Below, in pieces: positions 17,448 through 25,108 of a DNA stretch of 64,000 nucleotides. How positions within the stretch are numbered: position 1 is the first letter of the stretch; each line of letters begins with the position of its first letter. A model generated the notes under the pieces. It was not told where the DNA came from. It made no database searches and was given only the letters and a program-made list of their open reading frames with translations. This DNA is from Xanthocytophaga agilis (GTDB lineage: Bacteria > Bacteroidota > Bacteroidia > Cytophagales > 172606-1). Where the stretch lies: the NCBI RefSeq assembly GCF_030068605.1, contig NZ_JASJOU010000003.1, positions 558,001-622,000 on the forward strand, given 5' to 3'. The position numbers and the translations under genes are program-made.

Positions 17448-20400
17448 TTAGAATGTCACATTAGCTCCTAACAAAAATGTCCGGGTTTTTGGATAGAAGT
17501 TATTTGAATCTACACCCGGCGCAATACCACCTTGATTAATCTCCGGATCAATACCTTTGTAATTTGTGATGACAAAAGCATTGTTAACTGAAGTATAAAT
17601 ACGTAAGGACTTTACATATTGCCCCAGTTTTTTGAAATTGTAGCCCAGAGTTGCATTATCTAATCGCAAATAGCTTCCATCTTCAATAAAGCGGGTTGAA
17701 TATCTGTACGCATTCACATCATTTGCTGACTCATTTGCCGCTTCTTTCAGAATATTGGTAAATTCAGCAGTGTTTGGTCTGAATAAATCAGCTCGGGTCA
17801 CGTTAAAAATCTTATTACCAAATGCACCTCTGAAGAAAACATTCAGATCAAAGTTCTTATAACTAAAAGAGTTAGTCCATCCCAATAATAGTTTAGGTTG
17901 TGGACTACCTGCATAATGATAATCCTTACCAATAACAGGAGTAGTTGTCAGATTACCGCTTGCATCCACATACTGAGAAACACCCTGATCATTTTTTCCA
18001 GCATACTGGAGTGTAAAGAACTGTCCCAATGGCTTCCCTGATTTCAAAATCTGTAATGTACTTCCTGTTTGTCCAGCTCCGTCGGGCTGTGACAGACGAA
18101 CAGAGTCACCACCTGAGAAAAGAGGATTTGTAAGACTGGTAATTTTGTTGGTATTGTGGGCAAGATTCACACTTGTATTCCAGGTAAAGCCACTACCTGT
18201 TTTAACAGGAGTTGCATTCAAACTTACTTCAATACCTTTATTATTCATACTGCCTCCATTAGCAACAATACTACCAACTGGAACTTTAATAGGATCTACG
18301 GCATAAGAATAAATCATACCAGTAGTATTTTTATCATACCACTCAACGGTACCGCTCAGTTTTCCCTGTAGCAATGTAAAATCTAACCCAACGTTTGTTG
18401 TTGCAGTTTTCTCCCATTTCAGGTCAGGGTTAGCCGCCTGTGTTGGGCCATATGCTGCCACCTGTGAGCCATTGTAATAAAAAGTACCCAGACTACCTGA
18501 AATAAATTGAGCGGTGTATGGATTAAATCCGGAAGAGTTACCTGTTACTCCATAGCTGGCACGAAGTTTCAGATCATTAACAAAAGTTTGGCCCTTCATA
18601 AAATCTTCTTCAGATATTCTCCATGCACCACCAACTGCCGGAAAATATCCCCAGCGGTTATTTTCACCAAATACCGAAGATCCATCTCTGCGTATAGATC
18701 CTTGAAACAGGTATTTATCTTTATAGCTATAGTTTAAACGGGCAAAATCAGATATCCAACGATAATGCTGATAGATTCCATCTGATCCAAAGTTGATACG
18801 ATAAGAAGCTATAGCATAGGGGTTGCTAAGAGCAAAGTTACTATACCCAATGTTATCTACAGGAAAGTTTGTTGCAGTTGCCTGAAATCCATCACCCAAC
18901 TGGTTATCCTGCCAGGAATAACCTAACACGAAGTTTACAGAATGAACACCAAATTCCTTATCCCATGTTATATAACTTTCTAACACTTTGCGTATATCCT
19001 GATACGTATTGCGCAATGCTAACCCATTTGTACCAAAATTAAGCAGAGTTTTGGTTGAGGGAGGATCAGGGTTATTATATAAGTTAATGCCATTATATTT
19101 TGAGTAATAACTATCGTAAAACTCTCCATGCAAAGAAGTTGTATTCTGATAGGAAACGTTTAAGTTATAGGAAAGACCAAATGGAAGTTTTACCAGAGCG
19201 GTGAATGCACCTACCAGATTGTTATACTTTGTATCATCTTTTGCGTGATTAATCATCGCTACAGGATTGACATAGCTGGTATAAGTGAAATTCTCAAAAT
19301 AACTTCCATCTGCATTCTTTATAGGAGATACAGGTAGGTACGTAACCGCCTGCTGTAATACACTGTTTCGTAAAGGAGTGTTATTAGATATTGTATTTGA
19401 ATTAGTAACATTCAGACCAAATTTTACTCGATCATTCAATGCAGACTGCTCTACAGCTAATCTTGCAATAACACGTTCCAACTTACTACCTAACAGGATA
19501 CCTTCTCTATGTACATAGTTTAAACTTGCATTGTATGTACTATGCTCACTACCTCCACTAAATGAAAGGTTATGATTAGTTGAAAATGCTGACTTCCGCT
19601 GAATAGCTTCCTGCCAGTTGGTATTGGCACCTTTATCATCATTAGCAGAAAGAGAGCGACCATTGGCCTCCAGAAATGATCTTAGCTCATTTCCAGTCAT
19701 CATATCCAGTTTTCTGGACACTTTTTCAATACCGGCATAGCCATTATATGAAATCTGCATTTGACCTTTTTTTCCTCTTTTGGTAGTCACCATGATAACC
19801 CCATTAGCAGCCCGGTTTCCGTAAATAGCGGTAGCAGCACCATCTTTCAATACGTCAATAGATGCGATATCATCAGGAGCAATAATAGAGATATCAGCAC
19901 CCACAACACCATCAATCACATACAAAGGGGATTGAGAACTATTCAGTGTGGAGGCACCACGCAAAACAACGGCAGCGGTTCTGTTTGGGTCACCACTGGC
20001 TGTGATATTTAAACCGGGGACCTTCCCTTGTAGTAATTGGCCTACATCTGTAATAGCTCCTCTGTTAAGTTCTTCAGGCTTAACATTGCTGATGGCACTG
20101 GTCAGGTTCTTACGTGATTGAGTTCCGTATCCTACTACTACAACTTCACCTAATGTCTGGATATCTGGTACCAGAGCTACATCAATAGTAGTTCTGTTAC
20201 TAACAGCTATTTTCTCCTGTACATACCCTACAAAGGTGAAAATCAATTGAGCGTTGGCTCCAGCCTTCAACTTGTACTCGCCATTCACATCTGTAACAGT
20301 TCCGGTAGTAGTCCCTTCTACAAGAATGGATACTCCAGGCAAAGTCTCACCATTACTGGCTGATGTAACCTTCCCTGATACAGTTACTTCAGACTGTCCA

Positions 20401-20477
20401 AACAATTGCGAATGCATTGTAAGAGACAGAAACAGAAGCAGAAAGAGAATGGATTTGAAATGTAGATGTTTTTTCAT
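17448..20477 (-). CDS. SusC/RagA-family TonB-dependent outer-membrane transporter
   Basis: A 1009-residue outer-membrane protein. It has a signal peptide (MKKHLHFKSILFLLLFLSLT), a CarboxypepD_reg-like domain at about 30-115 (VSGKVTSASNGETLPGVSI), the TonB box and plug with EVVVVGYGTQSRKNLTSAIS and SPLYVIDGVVGADI, and a beta-barrel ending in LLGANVTF with a terminal aromatic Phe. It would import the oligosaccharide made or bound at the surface, powered by TonB/ExbBD, with the SusD partner encoded 31 bases downstream. The plug has the SusC signature IDVLKDGAATAIYGNRAANG. It is slightly longer than classic SusC porins of about 1000 residues but complete. A LacI-type operator lies about 90 bases upstream of its start. 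Confidence 0.96.
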   Translation of the reverse strand: MKKHLHFKSILFLLLFLSLTMHSQLFGQSEVTVSGKVTSASNGETLPGVSILVEGTTTGTVTDVNGEYKLKAGANAQLIFTFVGYVQEKIAVSNRTTIDVALVPDIQTLGEVVVVGYGTQSRKNLTSAISNVKPEELNRGAITDVGQLLQGKVPGLNITASGDPNRTAAVVLRGASTLNSSQSPLYVIDGVVGADISIIAPDDIASIDVLKDGAATAIYGNRAANGVIMVTTKRGKKGQMQISYNGYAGIEKVSRKLDMMTGNELRSFLEANGRSLSANDDKGANTNWQEAIQRKSAFSTNHNLSFSGGSEHSTYNASLNYVHREGILLGSKLERVIARLAVEQSALNDRVKFGLNVTNSNTISNNTPLRNSVLQQAVTYLPVSPIKNADGSYFENFTYTSYVNPVAMINHAKDDTKYNNLVGAFTALVKLPFGLSYNLNVSYQNTTSLHGEFYDSYYSKYNGINLYNNPDPPSTKTLLNFGTNGLALRNTYQDIRKVLESYITWDKEFGVHSVNFVLGYSWQDNQLGDGFQATATNFPVDNIGYSNFALSNPYAIASYRINFGSDGIYQHYRWISDFARLNYSYKDKYLFQGSIRRDGSSVFGENNRWGYFPAVGGAWRISEEDFMKGQTFVNDLKLRASYGVTGNSSGFNPYTAQFISGSLGTFYYNGSQVAAYGPTQAANPDLKWEKTATTNVGLDFTLLQGKLSGTVEWYDKNTTGMIYSYAVDPIKVPVGSIVANGGSMNNKGIEVSLNATPVKTGSGFTWNTSVNLAHNTNKITSLTNPLFSGGDSVRLSQPDGAGQTGSTLQILKSGKPLGQFFTLQYAGKNDQGVSQYVDASGNLTTTPVIGKDYHYAGSPQPKLLLGWTNSFSYKNFDLNVFFRGAFGNKIFNVTRADLFRPNTAEFTNILKEAANESANDVNAYRYSTRFIEDGSYLRLDNATLGYNFKKLGQYVKSLRIYTSVNNAFVITNYKGIDPEINQGGIAPGVDSNNFYPKTRTFLLGANVTF

Positions 20478-20567
20478 TGGCAGTTAAAATGGGTTTAATT
20501 CAAATCAACCACCGAATATCAATATAGTACTTTTTAAATAAAAGTTTTAGAATAACTAATTTCTATG

Positions 20568-20577
20568 CAAACGTTTG
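20568..20577. promoter_or_regulatory. Candidate LacI-family operator upstream of susC
   Basis: CAAACGTTTG is a perfect 10-bp palindrome with the central CG that LacI/GalR regulators prefer. It lies in the 133-base gap between the lacI-type gene and susC, 91 bases before the susC ATG. It is the natural binding site for the regulator encoded next to it. Confidence 0.6.
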
Positions 20578-20610
20578 AAATCGTTTTTGTCCAACTCCGA
20601 AAAGAAATTA

Positions 20611-21654
20611 TCATGATCTCCGGGACGAATCCCGCACAATTAATTCCGAATCCAGGACACAGTTTTGAGGAGAGACAGAGGAAGAACCTGATGTCAGGGA
20701 CTCGATAAACAGACGGGCCGCTTCTGTTCCAATTTGCTTGCTCTGACGTTTCACAGAAGTGAGTGGTGGCTGAAAATATTCTGCTATAGGACTATTATCA
20801 AATCCAACTAAAGCAATATCTGTTGGCACATTCAACTTATATTCCTTAATGACTTTTAATGCACCAAAACAAACCTGATCATTTACACCAAATATGCCAT
20901 CTGGCCTATCTTTCAGATTCAAAAGGTATTGTGTAGGCTTTAAGCCACTCTCTATATTGAAATTAGTCTCTGTTATCAATGCCTTATCTACAGGCAAGTG
21001 ATGATCATTCAGACAATCAATATATCCTTTATAACGCTGTTCTGCTACTGTAAGCCCCTTCGGCCCTCGTAAGTGTGCAATTCGCTTGCAACCTACTTCA
21101 ATCAAATGTTGAGTAGCTCTGTAAGCCCCCTGATAATCATTTATTGTAACTCCAAAAGCTGAAAAATGATCATATTCACGATCTATAAATACCAGTGGAA
21201 TGTTCCGTTTTAGTACCTGTTCCAAATGGGAATGATCTTTGGAATCGTAGGTTTCCTGAGACACAGACATAAAAATGGCATCTACCCGATTGGACAGAAG
21301 TCGATCTACATACTCCTTTTCCAGTATCTGACTCTCATTGGTGATACATATATTTACCAGATATCCCAATGGCTGCAACACAGACTGCAGTCCATTTACC
21401 ATAGCAGCTTCATGAAAATGGCTGATATTGGGCAGAATTACTCCTATTATTTTGGTTGATTTATTCAGAAGGCTCAACGAAACGGAATTTTTTTGATATC
21501 CCATTCGTCGGGCATATTCCTGTATAGTATTTCTTGTTTCAATATTGATTAAAGGATGATTGTTTAATGCTCTCGATACAGTAGAAGGAGAACACTTAAA
21601 CTTTTGAGCAATATCTTTAATCGTAATTATTTTTGGCGTTGAATGCAATGACAT
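20611..21654 (-). CDS. LacI/GalR-family transcriptional regulator of the SusCD locus
   Basis: A regulator of 347 residues when started at the ATG at 21654. A TTG start at 21696 would add 14 residues that look like untranslated leader, so I rejected it. Residues about 8-60 form the LacI helix-turn-helix: ITIKDIAQKFKCSPSTVSRALNNHP and the hinge region near YARRMGYQ. The rest is a periplasmic-binding-protein-like effector domain (IIGVILPNISHF, HLIEVGCKRIAHLRGP, PDGIFGVNDQVCFGALK, DIALVGFDNSPIAEYFQPPL). It lies upstream of susC on the same strand with a perfect palindrome between them, so it probably controls the locus in response to a breakdown sugar. The ligand is unknown; glucuronate, inositol or GlcNAc are candidates. 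Confidence 0.92.
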   Translation of the reverse strand: MSLHSTPKIITIKDIAQKFKCSPSTVSRALNNHPLINIETRNTIQEYARRMGYQKNSVSLSLLNKSTKIIGVILPNISHFHEAAMVNGLQSVLQPLGYLVNICITNESQILEKEYVDRLLSNRVDAIFMSVSQETYDSKDHSHLEQVLKRNIPLVFIDREYDHFSAFGVTINDYQGAYRATQHLIEVGCKRIAHLRGPKGLTVAEQRYKGYIDCLNDHHLPVDKALITETNFNIESGLKPTQYLLNLKDRPDGIFGVNDQVCFGALKVIKEYKLNVPTDIALVGFDNSPIAEYFQPPLTSVKRQSKQIGTEAARLFIESLTSGSSSVSPQNCVLDSELIVRDSSRRS

Positions 21655-21699
21655 ACTTTTAATGAAATAATACTTGTTAGACTTAATCCCTCTCAAGAA

Positions 21700-22480
21700 T
21701 ATTTGTATCGTGGTAACAGCTCAAACAAATTGCCAGATCCTATACAGGCACTAATTCTCTGTTACCAAAAAATACCCAATAGAACAATCAACTTCTTTTG
21801 CCATGAATTTATTACAATAAATACAATTTATCCAAAATAATATATTCAGACAAAAATTGTATTTTATCTAGATAACACATATTGGTAATATATTAGGCTA
21901 CTATTGATAAGGATAACCTTGATAATCAGAAGGTAAATGAGTATTAGTAACAAAAGTATGTGTAACTGGTTAAAAATAATGAGTTATAGGGGAAGCATAT
22001 ATTCTACCTAGAATATAAGATAGCACGCATTTTACATACAATAACAGAAGAATCTTACACCCATAACCATATATAGGGTATGGTCAAAATGATTCTGTAA
22101 TTAAGAATATCTGAGTTTTTATGTAAAGTTTTATAATTGCTATTTTTTTGATAAGCTTCTTCTAAAGAAATCTAAGTCTGCTAAGTACGTTTTACTTAAA
22201 CTATAGATTAGTTTATCCTATCTTTCAGATCTGTGAATTACCAGGCACTTAGCCTGTATGCGAATTGCCCGCAATCACGTTTGTAGTAGTAGAGAGCCCG
22301 TAATTTAATAAGAGAATCCAACCAATCTACTCATACAAGTAAACTTGTCACAAACAAGATTGTTTAGAAATTAGGTATACTTTAATACTAACAAATATTT
22401 TCTACAAAACCTAATTACATAAACAAAACATTATCAGTCTGTTACGGAATCTATCATCATTCACTCAAAGATTATAATCG
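21700..22480. other. Gene-free AT-rich stretch
   Basis: About 780 bases between the lacI-type gene and the propeller gene, both on the minus strand. I saw no reading frame of convincing composition, no RNA gene and no strong repeat. It must hold the promoter of the regulator at its left end. Confidence 0.5.
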
Positions 22481-22481
22481 T

Positions 22482-23618
22482 TTATACTTGGTATAAACTA
22501 AAACAACCATAGTCCGTCCGAAAACCCAGCAAATCGTTTACAAACTTTGGTCTTGCAGTTTTTACACTATGTTCTATCTGAAAGTTGTATAGAAAGGTCT
22601 TGTTCAGAAAGTCAAAAACAAAGGCTTTCTTGTTTTGAACTATAACCAATTTGGATTGGTCTCCATTGAAACAAAACCAACTAGCTTGCTGAGAATGTGA
22701 CGGAATTTGTAATTCAGACATTGCTAATTCATTACCGTTGACAAGGTCAAAATAACGGATACTCCATGGCCACCCATATGATCTAACAACCAGGATGGTA
22801 TCGTTTTCGGCAAATTCCATTTGAGAGATTACGCCAAATTCACCTGTGATGTGCTTCACTACTTTATCATCCGATACCTGTATCACTTTAATTTCATTTT
22901 CCTGATTGTGAAATGCAATCCATTGTCCATTCTTTGACAAAACAACTTCAAATGGTAGATGTCCTCTAACAATTTCAACATCAAAAGTATGTTTAAGAAG
23001 AACTGTATCCTTATCAAAAACATATAATTGGGGATGAGAACCAAAAGCGTATCTTTCAGATGAAACAGAAATAAAGCTTACTGGTTTACTAAATCCTTTT
23101 GTCAAACTATTGAACTTTTTGGTGGCTAGTGAATACTCAAAAATAAAATGATCTGTATCCAGTAATAGTGCATCCTTTACAGCATTATACTGTATATCCC
23201 ATGCAAGTATCTTGGGCAATTCGATGGTTTCTATGAGATTCCCTTCTATATCTATCAGTGACAAAAAATCTTTCTGATCAGCTGCGGTCTTAAACCAGCC
23301 ATGTTTATATACATAAATTCCATTGGGAGTAGTATCAAAAGCTAAACAACCTGTATATCCGGAGCCTACATAATAATGTAAAACGGGTTCTCCTATGGAA
23401 GCATTTTTATTTCTTAATACAAATCCCTTCTTCAGTAGTTCCCATTCCTTTTTAGAAAAGAAAGTTAATGCCTCTGCTGAAGTGGCGAACTCTTTTTCTG
23501 TAGCCTTTGACTTGCTGTCCTTTATATTTTCAATTAGTACCTTATTGGAATAGAGAATAAGAATACATTCTTTTCCAGATTGGGTATCAACTAGTGTATG
23601 CTTTTTTTCAATGTTCAT
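22482..23618 (-). CDS. Beta-propeller protein with a WGR-like N-terminus, unknown function
   Basis: A 378-residue protein without a signal peptide. The first 70 residues resemble the end of a WGR domain: a short beta region, then a Ser/Ala-rich stretch and the sequence FFSKKEWELLKKGFVL, although the WGR tripeptide itself is missing. Residues about 80-378 are repeated blade-like units (for example KNGQWIAFHNQENEIKVIQ, WSIRYFDLVNGNELAM, DQSKLVIVQNKKAFVFDF), as in a cytoplasmic WD40/YVTN-like propeller. I do not recognise the family more closely. It is divergent from the AraC regulator gene at 23846, with 227 bases between them. Function is unknown; a protein-binding scaffold is the most that can be said. 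Confidence 0.7.
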   Translation of the reverse strand: MNIEKKHTLVDTQSGKECILILYSNKVLIENIKDSKSKATEKEFATSAEALTFFSKKEWELLKKGFVLRNKNASIGEPVLHYYVGSGYTGCLAFDTTPNGIYVYKHGWFKTAADQKDFLSLIDIEGNLIETIELPKILAWDIQYNAVKDALLLDTDHFIFEYSLATKKFNSLTKGFSKPVSFISVSSERYAFGSHPQLYVFDKDTVLLKHTFDVEIVRGHLPFEVVLSKNGQWIAFHNQENEIKVIQVSDDKVVKHITGEFGVISQMEFAENDTILVVRSYGWPWSIRYFDLVNGNELAMSELQIPSHSQQASWFCFNGDQSKLVIVQNKKAFVFDFLNKTFLYNFQIEHSVKTARPKFVNDLLGFRTDYGCFSLYQV

Positions 23619-23845
23619 TGTCCTGTACAGATAGAGAATAACAATGTGAGATCGTGGAAAGCTAAAAAATAATTATGAACACACCACAAAGTCCTTGAGA
23701 TAAGAGAAGTACAAAGACCAGTATACTACTCTATCTGTTTTTATAAAACTCAGCTCACATAAAACTTCTTTTTGAAGAGAAATATTTTCTTAATTTTGAT
23801 AAATACACATAATATCCCAACCACTCTCAGATAAACCAAACGTGT

Positions 23846-25036
23846 ATGTCACTTATCAATGGCTCAGATTTTTGGAACATCATTATTCTACTGGGCGCTG
23901 TTCAGGGATTTATTTTAAGTTTCCTTGTATGGAAGGGCAAAGGAAGCAGTAAGTTATCCAATCGCTTACTGGCTACACTTATTTTTCTGCTGGCGTTGGC
24001 CTGCTCTAACTTATACATTAGTGAATCCGGCATGGAAGAAGAGTATGCCACCCTTCAGGTTATACAACAGTTGCTACCACTCATTCTTATTATGCCAGTA
24101 GGTCCCTTGATCTATTTCTATGTACAATCTGTCACAGAGGTAAATTTTCAATTGGATACAAAACGCTGGCTGCACTTTCTTCCTACCGGTATTGACTTAT
24201 TTCCCAAACTACTGGTATGGATAGCATTGGCAGGGCTTCTAATGCAACAACTGCAAGAAGAAACAGTCAAAGGCTGGGGTGATTTTATTGATGCATATAA
24301 CACATATATGGATATTCCTCGCTGGCTCTCGCTGACAGTATATGTATTAGTTGCCAGACACTATCTTATTCGTAAGCTACCATCACAAGCAGAGTCTGAC
24401 AATAGTCAGCGAAAATGGTTGGGCCAGTTTTTGAATGCTTTTTTGCTATTTCAAGGTATTTGGTTACTATTTCTTATTCCCTATATCAATCCTTCTACCC
24501 GAAATACCTTGCTGGATGATATGAGTTATTATCCTATCTATATTCCATTGGCGATTCTGGTGTACTGGCTTGGTTTTAAAAGTTATATACATATCAGACT
24601 ACAAACAGAAGCACCCCCATCACAGCCAGAGACAATTGCACAACAGCCTATGTTGGTTACTACGCCATCCTTTACATCAGAAGAAATTACTGATTATATC
24701 GATTCACTGAGGAAGGTTATGGAAAAAGAGAAACTCTATCTGGAACCGACTCTTCATCTGCAAATGCTGGCTACTCATACAGCTATTCCGCAGAAAACAA
24801 TTTCCTATATCCTTAACAACTATCTCCACAAAAGTTTCAATGAGTTTATCAATGAGTACCGGATTGAAGAAGTAAAAAAACGCCTGTTGGAAAAAGACAA
24901 TACACATCTCACCATCGTGGGTATTGCACTAGATTGTGGTTTTAACTCTCAGGCAACTTTTCAACGTGCCTTTAAAAATAGCACAGGTGTATCTCCCAGA
25001 GAATATTTATCGATACAATCGCAGGAATCTGCCTGA
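23846..25036 (+). CDS. Membrane-bound AraC-family transcriptional regulator
   Basis: A 396-residue protein. The first about 235 residues hold roughly seven hydrophobic segments (for example FWNIIILLGAVQGFILSFLV, LLATLIFLLALACSNLY, YYPIYIPLAILVYWLGF). The C-terminal 110 residues are an AraC-type double helix-turn-helix: LHLQMLATHTAIPQKTISYI and LTIVGIALDCGFNSQATFQRAFKNSTGVSPREY. This layout of a membrane sensor fused to an AraC DNA-binding domain is common in Bacteroidota. The gene is followed after about 70 bases by the M1 peptidase fusion on the same strand, so it may sense something at the envelope and control that gene or act with it. The ligand is unknown. Confidence 0.9.
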   Translation: MSLINGSDFWNIIILLGAVQGFILSFLVWKGKGSSKLSNRLLATLIFLLALACSNLYISESGMEEEYATLQVIQQLLPLILIMPVGPLIYFYVQSVTEVNFQLDTKRWLHFLPTGIDLFPKLLVWIALAGLLMQQLQEETVKGWGDFIDAYNTYMDIPRWLSLTVYVLVARHYLIRKLPSQAESDNSQRKWLGQFLNAFLLFQGIWLLFLIPYINPSTRNTLLDDMSYYPIYIPLAILVYWLGFKSYIHIRLQTEAPPSQPETIAQQPMLVTTPSFTSEEITDYIDSLRKVMEKEKLYLEPTLHLQMLATHTAIPQKTISYILNNYLHKSFNEFINEYRIEEVKKRLLEKDNTHLTIVGIALDCGFNSQATFQRAFKNSTGVSPREYLSIQSQESA

Positions 25037-25108
25037 AAGTAGTTATCAAATCCGGATTTGAGTAGATTTCGAGTCGCCATTTTGGTTGTATTGCTGCACA
25101 CACAACCC

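Noticed and set aside
7089-21654. Heparan sulfate as the main substrate of the locus
   Set aside because: The NAGLU/HGSNAT pair would fit, but there is no sulfatase, heparinase or GH88 in the window, and inositol oxygenase and phosphatase would be unexplained. Not excluded if such genes lie elsewhere.
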